From contig CAZVVN010000007.1 in assembly GCA_964630665.1 (NCBI GenBank), forward strand, positions 10,637 through 74,636: a DNA stretch of 64,000 bases, in the 5' to 3' direction. This DNA comes from UBA9619 sp964630665. GTDB taxonomy: Bacteria; Pseudomonadota; Gammaproteobacteria; Arenicellales; UBA868. The position numbers were made by a program, and so were the translations under genes. The notes beneath the pieces were generated by a model. The model did not search any database. It worked only from the letters and a program-made list of their open reading frames with translations, and was not told the origin of the DNA. Shown in pieces: positions 37,030-45,464 of this stretch. How positions within the stretch are numbered: position 1 is the stretch's first letter; each line of letters begins with the position of its first letter.

Positions 37030-38202
37030 TTATGCACCGATGTGAAGTTCACGCGGGAATTGGGTCAGGCACTCACAGCCGCTGCCGGTGATATGTACTG
37101 TCTCACTCATCTCCATGCCCCAGCCGTCCAGCCACATGCCCAGCATAACGTGAAGGACAGCATTCTCAGGAATCACAGTGGACTCTCCAGCGCGCAGGCT
37201 GATCGTTCGTTCACCCCAGTCCGGCGGATAGCCGACACCGATTGAATATCCGATGCGGCTGGGTTTTTCCAGACCGTAAACATCGAGCACGCTCTGCCAG
37301 GCCTGGTGTACGTCGCCGGCGTTTACCCCCGCCTTCAGTATTGCCAGCACGGCATCGAGCCCCTCGCTGACCGCAGCCAGTGTACGGGTCAGCTTTTCCG
37401 GCGGCTTGCCCAGATGGGCAGTTCTCGCCAGACCCGCATTGTAGCGCCGGCGGGTACCGCCGATTTCAAACGCCACCGTCTGGTTTTCCTCGAACCGTTC
37501 GTCGGTCCACAAGGGGTGGGCCGTGCCCGCCCCTTCACCGGCCAGAATCAACGGACAAATCGCGGTCTGGTCGCCGCCGAACGCTTCGGTCCCGCGGATC
37601 TGGGCGGCCATGATCTTGGCGACGAGATCACACTGCCGGACCCCCGGCTGAACCGCGTCCCAGGCGACCTGCATAGCGCAACCTGCCAACAGCGCAGCCT
37701 GGCGCAGAAGCTCGATCTCTGCCGGGCTCTTGACCGCCCGAACCCAGTTGACCAGCCGGTCGGCATCCACCCAGTGGGCGTCCGGCAGACCCGCCTGCAG
37801 GCCGGCCAGGGCCCGTGGCGAGAAGAAAAAACTGTCGCTCTCGTAGCCGAGCCGTTTACCACCAAGGCCCCGCTCTGACAACCAACGTGCCATGAAAGTC
37901 GACGGATGGGTGTCATCGCGCTGAACCAGTTCCTCCGGGTAAGGAACGATACAGTCGGAATCAAGATGCGTAGTAAGGCCGACCGCGCCCGCATCCATGG
38001 CCCGTCCGATCCAGAGCGGCAGACGATCTGCCTCTACGACCATGACCTGCGGCACATAGAAAGACCAGGCGTCGAAGCCGGTCAGCCAGTTCATGTTGGC
38101 CGGATCGCCGATAACCAGTGCATCCAGTTCGCGTTCGGCCATCGCCGTCTGAACGAGCTGCAGACGATTTTCGTATTCGGCCAGTGAGAAAGGTGGTGGC
38201 AT
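37030..38202 (-). CDS. M24 family hydrolase, ectoine hydrolase (DoeA)-like
   Basis: A 390-residue pita-bread fold protein. It resembles DoeA along its whole length: NWLTGFDAWSFYVPQVMVV near the start, LVNWVRAVKSPAEIELLR, a mid-section RGTEAFGGDQTAICPLI, and GYSIGVGYPPDWGERTISL. The region that holds the two Asp metal ligands in true M24 aminopeptidases reads FEIGGTRRRYNAGLART, with Glu and Asn in their place. The enzyme is therefore probably metal-free like creatinase and DoeA. No doeB deacetylase is near. Its position 17 bp after allH suggests a ureide or related C-N bond substrate rather than ectoine, but this is inference. SD GGAGGAG precedes the ATG. Confidence 0.75.
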   Translation of the reverse strand: MPPPFSLAEYENRLQLVQTAMAERELDALVIGDPANMNWLTGFDAWSFYVPQVMVVEADRLPLWIGRAMDAGAVGLTTHLDSDCIVPYPEELVQRDDTHPSTFMARWLSERGLGGKRLGYESDSFFFSPRALAGLQAGLPDAHWVDADRLVNWVRAVKSPAEIELLRQAALLAGCAMQVAWDAVQPGVRQCDLVAKIMAAQIRGTEAFGGDQTAICPLILAGEGAGTAHPLWTDERFEENQTVAFEIGGTRRRYNAGLARTAHLGKPPEKLTRTLAAVSEGLDAVLAILKAGVNAGDVHQAWQSVLDVYGLEKPSRIGYSIGVGYPPDWGERTISLRAGESTVIPENAVLHVMLGMWLDGWGMEMSETVHITGSGCECLTQFPRELHIGA

Positions 38203-38219
38203 TTTCTCCTCCGCAAGTG

Positions 38220-39224
38220 TTACGGTACCGTCGCTTCCGAGCTTGGCCAGATCCGGGGTGCACTGCGCAACACGGTGACCGCACCGGCCAGGGCATCCCA
38301 GCCGGAGCAGTGCCCGATCCGGTCGATTTCAGAAAGCCTTTGAACGATCGACTCCGAAGCACCTGTCAGCACTGCGTCCAGCGCAGCGTGCAGTGCCTCC
38401 AGACCTTCACCGGCCACTGCCGCACTGAGGTGAGCACGACTGATTGCGCCAGTGCGGGACGGCAGGTCTGATTGAATCTGCCGGTAGAGCCGGCAGGCAA
38501 GATCTTCGCGCCGCAACCGAACCAGCGCAATTAATGCGCCGCCCAGAAAATCGTCGCCCGAGGGAGTCAGGCCGGGGCCCAGGCCGACCAGCGTTGAGAT
38601 GGCGCTCGGACCCTCGAGGTCACTGCCAGATCCTGACCAAAGCCACCCACAGAGTGCACGAACAGAAGCCCTGGCCTTCAGCGCCTCGAGCGGTGCACTA
38701 CCGGTGGGCCAGGAACCTGTCAGGAAACTCCCCAGTCCCTGCCGCGGAATCCTGCCTTGAACGGCAGCAGCCAACGCGTTGAGTCCTCGCAAAAGATCAG
38801 CCAGACGGCTCGCTGGCACAGGCGGTGGAGACCAGCGCCGTGCAAGATCAGTGTGTACGGTGAAGCCTTCCCCGACAAGTAACCCGGATCTCGATACCTG
38901 GACGTCGTTACCAACCTTAATCTCAAGCGGCCAAGCCTGGCCTGGGGTATCTTTCAGCACCACGTTGATCGGCCCGTTGCCGACCCCGTTCTGCACGAGA
39001 CAGATCCAGCTGCCGGCAATATCGACGTAAAAACTCCGCCTGAAAACCGCTGCTACCCGCCCTTCAGCGGCGCACTGAATTACTTCTGCAGCCACCGACC
39101 CAATAGTAGCTGCGTGAATGATTTGCTGTCGGTGTCCACAAAGGGGGCCGGACCAAATGTTCCCGGAATGCGTTGGCGATAGATCACATTCTGCTGCTAT
39201 CACGACGGCTGAGCCAGAGCCCAT
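38220..39224 (-). CDS. allH: DUF2877 protein AllH, oxamate carbamoyltransferase component
   Basis: A DUF2877 protein of about 334 residues with the family signature GLGPGLTPSGDDFLGG. E. coli YlbF/AllH belongs to this family and, with FdrA/AllF and YlbE/AllG, forms oxamate carbamoyltransferase. The ATG at 39224 is chosen because its A is shared with the fdrA stop (TGATG), a clear coupling signal. An in-frame TTG six codons earlier is less likely. The three partner genes are contiguous here in the order allG, allF, allH. No membrane segment is seen. Confidence 0.85.
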   Translation of the reverse strand: MGSGSAVVIAAECDLSPTHSGNIWSGPLCGHRQQIIHAATIGSVAAEVIQCAAEGRVAAVFRRSFYVDIAGSWICLVQNGVGNGPINVVLKDTPGQAWPLEIKVGNDVQVSRSGLLVGEGFTVHTDLARRWSPPPVPASRLADLLRGLNALAAAVQGRIPRQGLGSFLTGSWPTGSAPLEALKARASVRALCGWLWSGSGSDLEGPSAISTLVGLGPGLTPSGDDFLGGALIALVRLRREDLACRLYRQIQSDLPSRTGAISRAHLSAAVAGEGLEALHAALDAVLTGASESIVQRLSEIDRIGHCSGWDALAGAVTVLRSAPRIWPSSEATVP

Positions 39225-40717
39225 CAGCGAGCATCCAGGCAAGCCAGCGCCAGGGCGGCCGCGTCCGCGTTGCTCGGCGCGACCAGCACGCCGGCCCTGG
39301 TCAGTAAAGACGTCTGCCGACTCCAGCCCTGCGGGTCTGCATCGGTCCCGGTAACCGACGCGACAACCAGCGGTCCGGACCGCCAGTGCGCTTCCAGCAG
39401 GCCAGCCAGATGCTCCGCCGGGTGTGCGTGCGCACCATAACCGATCACCACGTCGAGCAGAATCACGCCTACCCCGGGGTCGGCCAGCGCCGCTATGAGC
39501 GGCTCGTCACGGACTGCCGGATCGATCATCGGGTGAGGGCGCCCACGGGTGTATGCGTCATCGCCCAGATCAATCAGTTCGTGGGCCGACGAACCCTTGG
39601 ACACGGCGCCGGCCCCCGGGACAGGCACATTGGAGGTCACCGCGTGACCCCGATCTATCAGCACGACTTGCGCTTCCGCTGACAGGCTACCACCTGAGAA
39701 AAGACCGCATAGGCGCTGGCGATCACCGTCGACTGGTCGTACCAGCTGTCCGGAATCGAACGGTACCGGTGCCCGTTGCTCACCCAGTGCATCAGCAGCG
39801 GCCCCTTTCAGGGTCCTGGCCAGCGTTGCGTTCGCTGGCAGACTGAGGTCCCGGGCGCCGAGGAAGCACACCGTGAACGTTTTCGAGCTGTTGGTAACGG
39901 TCTCCAGAATCTGGCTTGCAACGCTCTCCGCCGGCGGCTTGGAAAGGATGACCACGTGTGCCGTCGAGGCATCAGATTCCAGCCACTCAAGCGCGGTCAG
40001 TGTACTGATTCCCGCAACAGGCTCGCTGAGATCACGACCGCCGACGCCAATGGCGTGCGAGATTCCACCGCCATTCCGCGCGATCAGGCTGGAGACCTCC
40101 TGGATACCGGTTCCGGAAGCACCAACAATTGCGATATCTCCGCGCGGCACACGATTGGCAAAAGCCAGTGGTACACCGCCGATGATTGCTGTGCCGCAAT
40201 CCGGGCCCATTACGATCAACTGCCTATCCCGGGCTTCGCGTTTCAGTGCGATCTCCTCCTCCAGTGGCACGTTATCACTGAAGATCATGACATTCAGGCC
40301 AGCGCGTAGGGCCTTGCGCGCTTCCGAACCGGCGAAGTCGCCCGGCACCGAGATCAACGCGAGGTTCGCCTCAAGGCAGATGCGAGCAGCACCTTGTAGT
40401 GTCCGGGGCCTGAAGCTGTCCCCATCAGTAGCAACAACAAGGGGTTGTTCAAGGCGTTCGGCAGCTCGGGCAAGAGCCGCCTCCGCGCTGCCGGGGTCTC
40501 CGGCACGAACCGCGATCAGCAGGTCTCCGGGCCCGGCCGCTGGCCTGGTCGCGGCGAGCAGATCCGCATCGGACAGGATGTCCAGGTTGGCCGGCGTCGC
40601 CATCATCAGCGCGGCATCTTCCACTCCCTCGACCGATGCCAGGCTACGGGAAATCTGCATCAGTACCACCGAATCCAGAAACAACCCGGTCCGAACCTGG
40701 TTGAGCGTGACACTCAT
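39224..40717 (-). CDS. fdrA: FdrA (AllF), oxamate carbamoyltransferase component lacking its C-terminal domain
   Basis: A 497-residue acyl-CoA synthetase-like protein. It has the succinyl-CoA ligase alpha-type features MGPDCGTAIIGGVPLAF and IVGASGTGIQEVSSL, and later FSGGSLSAEAQ. This matches FdrA. It ends ADAAALALACLDAR, and the extra C-terminal part that I expect in longer FdrA proteins is missing. A matching small domain is encoded separately upstream at 41986-42177. The ATG overlaps the allG stop as ATGA, and the stop overlaps the allH ATG. Together AllFGH would convert oxalurate and phosphate to oxamate and carbamoyl phosphate. Confidence 0.87.
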   Translation of the reverse strand: MSVTLNQVRTGLFLDSVVLMQISRSLASVEGVEDAALMMATPANLDILSDADLLAATRPAAGPGDLLIAVRAGDPGSAEAALARAAERLEQPLVVATDGDSFRPRTLQGAARICLEANLALISVPGDFAGSEARKALRAGLNVMIFSDNVPLEEEIALKREARDRQLIVMGPDCGTAIIGGVPLAFANRVPRGDIAIVGASGTGIQEVSSLIARNGGGISHAIGVGGRDLSEPVAGISTLTALEWLESDASTAHVVILSKPPAESVASQILETVTNSSKTFTVCFLGARDLSLPANATLARTLKGAAADALGEQRAPVPFDSGQLVRPVDGDRQRLCGLFSGGSLSAEAQVVLIDRGHAVTSNVPVPGAGAVSKGSSAHELIDLGDDAYTRGRPHPMIDPAVRDEPLIAALADPGVGVILLDVVIGYGAHAHPAEHLAGLLEAHWRSGPLVVASVTGTDADPQGWSRQTSLLTRAGVLVAPSNADAAALALACLDAR

Positions 40718-41985
40718 GACACGCCCAGCCTGCCGGCAAGCGACCTGAGTGCGCTTTCGAAGCAGGCCAGCGGGGCCTGGACGACGCCCGCGCCGACCTG
40801 ACCCACCCCGGGATCGCGGTGGGCGATACCCGTGTTGATCGTGGGCACGATGCCGGTCTCGACCACAAGGCGTATATCAATGGCGGTCGGTACACCCTGA
40901 TAGTCGAGAGATGGAATAACCCACTCCGGGTTCTGGCCCAGAGTGATCTCGCCCATGCGACGGGTGAAGATGGCCGCTTCACGCACCGAACCGGCACCGA
41001 CGAACCCTGCTACTGCCGGTGCTGCGGCCATGGCGAAGCCACCCAGGCCGATCGTCTCAACGATGGTTGAGTCGCCCATATCCGGATTGGCATCCCGCTC
41101 GGTAAAACCCGGGAAATAAAGACCGGCCGGCATTTCCACAGGGGCGGTGAACCACTCATCGCCGAGCGCACTGACACGGATCCCGAAGTCAGTGCCATTC
41201 CGGGTCATCGCCGTGACCACCGTGGCGGCCTCGATCCCACCTACCGGGTCCATGATCGATTTACCCATTGCCATGGCGATATTCAGGAAAAACTGGTCGT
41301 TGCCACCCATGAAAGACAGCATTGCTGTCAGCGAGTCCTGATGAGCAACGCACCCGGCAAGAGCCGGCGCGATTTCACGCAGCAAAAGGCTGGAACACGC
41401 GACGTTGCGCTGGTGCATCTCGTCACCCATCGCCAGACCGCGCGCCACCAGCGGTTTAAGCGCAATACCTCCACACTGCTGAAGAGCCGTACCCAGAGCC
41501 GGGCTAAGCACGTCGCGGATCCAGGCCAGCCTCTCGCGCACCGATTGATCGTTGCCGCCAAAGCGCATCACTTTGCCTAAACCCTCGTTGATCGTGCAGT
41601 ACGCCTTGTTGCCGGACGCCCGGTTTTCAACAACCAGCAGCGGCTGGCTGCGGGTTGTCAAGCCGGTCATAGGGCCGACCGCAGCAAAATGATGGTTCGG
41701 CTGGAAGGTGAATTCATCACCGGCCGCGAGGTGAGCTGCCTCATCCAGATTACTCGCCCACCCCTCGTACACAGCAACACCGGCTACGGCGCCGCGCATC
41801 GGCCCGCACATCCTGGCCCACTCGATCGGTGGCCCGGCGTGCAGTATCGTGCGCTCCGACAATCCGTCGATCGCCTTCCAGGCCGGCACTACATCCACCA
41901 GGACCGGATCGGCCGCCAGCATCAACTCCAGAGCACGGCTGTTGCCTGTCCGGATCGCTTCTGCAACCGATAGCGCTGATGTCAT
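40714..41985 (-). CDS. allG: DUF1116 protein AllG, oxamate carbamoyltransferase component
   Basis: A 423-residue DUF1116 protein. Recognisable parts are IDGLSERTILHAGPPIEWARMCGPMRGA, TTRSQPLLVVENRASGNKAYC, GDEMHQRNVACSSLLLREIAP and LSFMGGNDQFFLNIAMAMGKS (given here in pieces). E. coli YlbE/AllG is the named family member. It begins directly after the stop of the small FdrA-domain gene (no bases between) and ends overlapping fdrA as ATGA. Tight packing implies fixed stoichiometry of the complex. Confidence 0.86.
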   Translation of the reverse strand: MTSALSVAEAIRTGNSRALELMLAADPVLVDVVPAWKAIDGLSERTILHAGPPIEWARMCGPMRGAVAGVAVYEGWASNLDEAAHLAAGDEFTFQPNHHFAAVGPMTGLTTRSQPLLVVENRASGNKAYCTINEGLGKVMRFGGNDQSVRERLAWIRDVLSPALGTALQQCGGIALKPLVARGLAMGDEMHQRNVACSSLLLREIAPALAGCVAHQDSLTAMLSFMGGNDQFFLNIAMAMGKSIMDPVGGIEAATVVTAMTRNGTDFGIRVSALGDEWFTAPVEMPAGLYFPGFTERDANPDMGDSTIVETIGLGGFAMAAAPAVAGFVGAGSVREAAIFTRRMGEITLGQNPEWVIPSLDYQGVPTAIDIRLVVETGIVPTINTGIAHRDPGVGQVGAGVVQAPLACFESALRSLAGRLGVS

Positions 41986-42177
41986 TCAGTCGGCCAGCAG
42001 TGACAGCAACCTCGACAACGCCATGTCGCCGCCGGCCGGGGGCCGCCAGTCTACCTGGACGACATCGACGTCTTGGCGCACAAGATCGTCGGCGAACATC
42101 GCCAGCCCGACGTTGATCACCCGCGGTCTGCCCTCGAGGAGTCCGGCCCCGGGCTGCTTGTCAGGTTGGGGTTTCAT
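41986..42177 (-). CDS. Stand-alone FdrA C-terminal domain protein
   Basis: A 63-residue protein starting MKPQPDKQPGAGLLEGRPRV, with the core VINVGLAMFADDLVRQDV and VVQVDWRPPAGGD, and ending LSRLLSLLAD. From memory this core corresponds to the C-terminal part of longer FdrA proteins and to small 'FdrA domain proteins' in some operons. FdrA in this window stops just where such a domain would follow, so the two are probably a split FdrA. The ATG at 42177 overlaps the end of pucG by 17 bp, and the stop abuts the allG ATG. The frame is open further up but would run deeper into pucG. Confidence 0.68.
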   Translation of the reverse strand: MKPQPDKQPGAGLLEGRPRVINVGLAMFADDLVRQDVDVVQVDWRPPAGGDMALSRLLSLLAD

Positions 42178-43423
42178 CGTAAACCCCGTAGGCCGCCTGT
42201 GCCGCCGCCCCGGCCAGCGCGCTAAAGCCATTTCGTCCTAGCACTGCCTCAAGCGCGGTCAGACAACGCAGCACGTTCGGCTTGCGGCAGCCGTAGCCCA
42301 TGGTGCCTATACGCCAGATCTTGCCGTGCAGAGGACCGAACGATGTTCCGATCTCAATGCCGAAATCGTCCAGCAGTGCCAGGCGCACTGCGTCAGCGTC
42401 TTTGACTGCCTTGGGAATATAGACCCCGGTGACGTTATCCATCCGGTGCGCCGGATCACCAAACAGTTCAAGGCCCATTGCGCTCAGCCCCGCGCGCAGT
42501 GCGCGGCTCGTCAGTCGGTGACGTGCAAATCCGGCCTCCAGCCCTTCACCCAGAACCACCCTGGCGCATTCCCGCGCGGCATAAAGCATGGCTGTTGATT
42601 CGGTGTGGTGATTGAGCCGTAGAGGGCTCCAGTAATCCATCAGCATCGCCAGGTCCAAGTAGTTTGATTGGATGACGCTGCCTTCGGCATCGACAGCGTC
42701 AGTGGCCCGGATACCCGCCTCGACATGCTTGCGGGCATTGATTCGCTCAACGGCAGCGTCGCTCAGCGTTACAGGAGAGGTGCCCGGTGGGCCCGACAGA
42801 CATTTTTGTAACCCGGAGGAGGCGGCATCGATACCCCACTCGTCAGTCTCAAACGGGTTGCCACCCAGTGTTGCCGTGCTGTCGGCATAGACCAGCACAC
42901 CGGCCTGCCGGCAGAAACGGCCCACCTCAGCGAGCGGCTGGGCCATAGTTGTGGAAGTATCGCCATGGACCAGTGCGACGACCTGCGGGCGGCAGGCTTG
43001 TACCGCGTCGGTGATCTGGTCCGCTTCAAAGACACTGCCCCACTCGGTTTCAATGGTCACGACATCACCACCCGAGCGCCCGGCGATCTCGGTCAGCAGG
43101 TGACCGAAGCGCCCAAAGATCGGCACCAGCACTTTGTCGCCGGGTGAGATCAGTGAGGTCAGGCAGGCTTCGATCCCGGCCCTTGCAGTGCCGTTGACGA
43201 GAAACGTCCAGTGATTGTCGGTGCGAAAGACCTGGCGGTACAGGTCCATGACCTGGTTCATGTAGGTCGTAAACTGTGGGTCGAACTGTCCCAGCATCGT
43301 CCTTGACATGGCCTGGAGCACGCGGGGATAAACGTCCACGGGTCCTGGCCCCATCAGCAGTCGCGGTTCTGGATCCAGGTCTTCAAAAATCATCGGGTCA
43401 GCGTTCCTCGTACTGTCACTCAT
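42161..43423 (-). CDS. pucG: (S)-ureidoglycine-glyoxylate aminotransferase (PucG-type)
   Basis: A PLP fold-type I transaminase of 420 residues. The start MGPGPVDVYPRVLQAMSRTM and LGQFDPQFTTYMNQVMDL are typical of PucG. The PLP Asp-containing region is YADSTATLGG, and the Schiff-base lysine is in SSGLQKCLSGPPG. The YSPL-like DYWSPLRLNHHTEST block carries the Asn/His region that sets substrate choice. PucG transfers the amino group of ureidoglycine to glyoxylate, giving oxalurate and glycine. The neighbours allFGH and carbamate kinase use oxalurate, which supports this over a serine- or alanine-glyoxylate role. SD AAGGAGAG precedes the ATG. Confidence 0.85.
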   Translation of the reverse strand: MSDSTRNADPMIFEDLDPEPRLLMGPGPVDVYPRVLQAMSRTMLGQFDPQFTTYMNQVMDLYRQVFRTDNHWTFLVNGTARAGIEACLTSLISPGDKVLVPIFGRFGHLLTEIAGRSGGDVVTIETEWGSVFEADQITDAVQACRPQVVALVHGDTSTTMAQPLAEVGRFCRQAGVLVYADSTATLGGNPFETDEWGIDAASSGLQKCLSGPPGTSPVTLSDAAVERINARKHVEAGIRATDAVDAEGSVIQSNYLDLAMLMDYWSPLRLNHHTESTAMLYAARECARVVLGEGLEAGFARHRLTSRALRAGLSAMGLELFGDPAHRMDNVTGVYIPKAVKDADAVRLALLDDFGIEIGTSFGPLHGKIWRIGTMGYGCRKPNVLRCLTALEAVLGRNGFSALAGAAAQAAYGVYDETPT

Positions 43424-43457
43424 CGCGGATTTTCTCTCCTTAACTGGCGTAATTCAG

Positions 43458-44432
43458 TCATTCGTCGGCAACGATGTGGGTTCCGGCCTCGCCCATCAGT
43501 GCCGGCAGTGCTTCATCCAGGTGGCCGATGATCGCGCGCTTGCCGCCGCGATCTATGAAGCGGATAGCGGCTTCGACCTTGGGGCCCATGCTGCCGGCGG
43601 CAAAATGACCATCCGACTGGTACTGCCTCATCTGGGAAACAGCACACTCACCGATCTCCTGCTGCTGGGGTGTTCCGAAGTTCAGGGAAACCTTTCGGAC
43701 ACCGGTCAGGATCATGATGTGTCTGATGCCGAGCACGTTAGCCATATGCTGCGACGTCAGATCTTTGTCGATCACGGCTTCGACCCCGTGGCGCACACCA
43801 CGGCTGTCGCGGACCACGGGTATTCCACCGCCGCCCCCGGCGATCACGATGGTACCCCGGCTGGCCATCCCATCGACCAGAGAAATGTCACAGATGTGGC
43901 GGGGTTCCGGTGAGGGGACCACCTGACGCCAGCCCCGTCCTGAGTCTTCCCGCATGATCCAGCCGAGTTCATTTTCAAGATCTCTGGCCTCCTCTTCGGA
44001 ATAGAAGTACCCCACCGGCTTGCTGGGATTCTGAAAAGCCGGGTCATCCGGATCGATCTCCACTTGCGTAACCAAGCCGACAGCGTGTCGCGGGTTGCCA
44101 GCGCCACGCAGGGCATTTTCGAAGGCCTGCATCAACAGATAGGCAGTGACTCCCTGGGTGTTTGCTACACAGATATCGAGCGACATCGGTGTCACCCGGT
44201 GGCGGGCCAGGACCTGGCGCATGATCGTCTTGCCAACCCCGGGGCCATTGCCATGGGTAATGATCAGTTCGCGTTCGAGCTCGAGAATAGGCAGCAGTGC
44301 CTGGGCGGCCTGCGCCGCGGTCTGCATCTGTTCCTGGGAAGTACCCTTGATACCCTCGGGATGGATGGCGTTGCCACCAACCGCGATCAGCAGGCGCGGA
44401 GGAAGATCCAGCGGGCTACGCGGCCTTTCCAG
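43458..44432 (-). CDS. arcC: Carbamate kinase, non-standard start
   Basis: Converts carbamoyl phosphate and ADP to ATP and carbamate. Family blocks are LLIAVGGNAIHPEG, ITHGNGPGVGKTIMRQ, VIAGGGGGIPVV, AVIDKDLTSQHMANVL and GSMGPKVEAAIRFI. The protein is complete from the conserved GGNA onward. However, no ATG, GTG or TTG lies in frame near the expected N-terminus. The nearest is a TTG at 44546, 110 bp inside the asparaginase gene. I place the start at a CTG (44432), five bases after that gene's stop and behind GGGGGA, giving 324 residues. This start is uncertain. Its place beside allFGH identifies it as the ATP-yielding step. Confidence 0.85.
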   Translation of the reverse strand: MERPRSPLDLPPRLLIAVGGNAIHPEGIKGTSQEQMQTAAQAAQALLPILELERELIITHGNGPGVGKTIMRQVLARHRVTPMSLDICVANTQGVTAYLLMQAFENALRGAGNPRHAVGLVTQVEIDPDDPAFQNPSKPVGYFYSEEEARDLENELGWIMREDSGRGWRQVVPSPEPRHICDISLVDGMASRGTIVIAGGGGGIPVVRDSRGVRHGVEAVIDKDLTSQHMANVLGIRHIMILTGVRKVSLNFGTPQQQEIGECAVSQMRQYQSDGHFAAGSMGPKVEAAIRFIDRGGKRAIIGHLDEALPALMGEAGTHIVADE

Positions 44433-44436
44433 GAGA

Positions 44437-45438
44437 CTATCCCCCGCAACCGACGTTCGAGAACACGGCCTGTGGCGTGCGCCCTGTTGCCAGGGTGAGC
44501 GCCAGCAGCAACGCAGATTTCTGAGGATTGAGGTGACCCGAAGCAATGACGTTGTCGGCTTGCTGGGGCGTCATGGTCTCCGGCATCACCGCCACGCCGC
44601 CGACCCGCGACGAGACCACCACGCAGATCCCGCGACCGGTGAGCTCTTCGATTCCGGGCAGCAACAGCTGGGGGATCTCGCCACAACCAAACGCCGCGAT
44701 GACCAGCCCGCGACATCCCGACGCGACCGACCCGGCCAGGGACCGCTCATCGCCACCCGCTGCAGCATAGTGCACACCAACTGCCGGTATGGCCGTTTCG
44801 GGGTCAGTCAGTTCTTCAAACGCACCGGCCATGCTGGGAAGGCCTGGCGGAGAGGCAAAAAAGGTGTGTCCAGGGTACACACTGCCCAGAGCCCCGCCAG
44901 GGTAGGCTGCGAATGCACTGGTGGCAATCGAGTGACGCTTTACTACATGACGGGCCGGCAGGATATCTCCATTCATCACCACCATGACACCACGCCCGAC
45001 AGCCTCGCGCGACGCGCTGACCTGAACAGCTTGGTACAAGTTAGCCGGTCCATCAGCGCTCAGTGCCGTAGCCGGACGCATGCTGCCGGTCAGAACCACG
45101 GGTTTTTCGCTACGCACGGTCAGATGCAGGAACAGTGCAGCCTCTTCCAGCGTGTCTGTGCCGTGGGTGATGACCACACCCGAGATGCCCGGGTCCTTAA
45201 GCGTCTCTTCGATCCTGCCCGTCAGCAGTTGCCATTCGGCAGGCCCCATGTCCTTCGAATTTAACGAAAAGAGGTTTTCTGCCGAGATCTTGGCAACATT
45301 TTCAAGACCTGGGACGGCTTGCAGCAGGTCGTCTACCGAAAGCTTTGCCGCCTCATAGGCGAGGTCGGTCGCCGAACCCGCCTGACCTGCGATCGTGCCA
45401 CCTGTACCGATGATGACAATGTTCGGTGTTGCCGTCAT
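44437..45438 (-). CDS. Asparaginase/glutaminase family amidohydrolase
   Basis: A 333-residue type I/II L-asparaginase fold protein without a signal peptide, hence cytoplasmic. The first catalytic Thr is in IGTGGTIAGQ, and the second with its Asp is in VVITHGTDTLEEAALFL. The Lys of the second triad lies in VKRHSIATSAF. The family hydrolyses Asn or Gln amides. It sits between the transcarbamylase and carbamate kinase genes, with the strong SD AAGGGGGAAG, in an operon that should produce oxamate (an amide). It may therefore hydrolyse oxamate or another ureide amide, but L-asparagine remains the default substrate. Confidence 0.8.
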   Translation of the reverse strand: MTATPNIVIIGTGGTIAGQAGSATDLAYEAAKLSVDDLLQAVPGLENVAKISAENLFSLNSKDMGPAEWQLLTGRIEETLKDPGISGVVITHGTDTLEEAALFLHLTVRSEKPVVLTGSMRPATALSADGPANLYQAVQVSASREAVGRGVMVVMNGDILPARHVVKRHSIATSAFAAYPGGALGSVYPGHTFFASPPGLPSMAGAFEELTDPETAIPAVGVHYAAAGGDERSLAGSVASGCRGLVIAAFGCGEIPQLLLPGIEELTGRGICVVVSSRVGGVAVMPETMTPQQADNVIASGHLNPQKSALLLALTLATGRTPQAVFSNVGCGG

Positions 45439-45464
45439 CTCGCGCTTCCCCCTTCACCACGGGG

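Noticed and set aside
44146..45264. A 372-codon plus-strand frame across the asparaginase and carbamate kinase genes
   Set aside because: It is antisense to two genes with clear catalytic motifs, and its product is low-complexity and rich in R, H and Q with no family signature.
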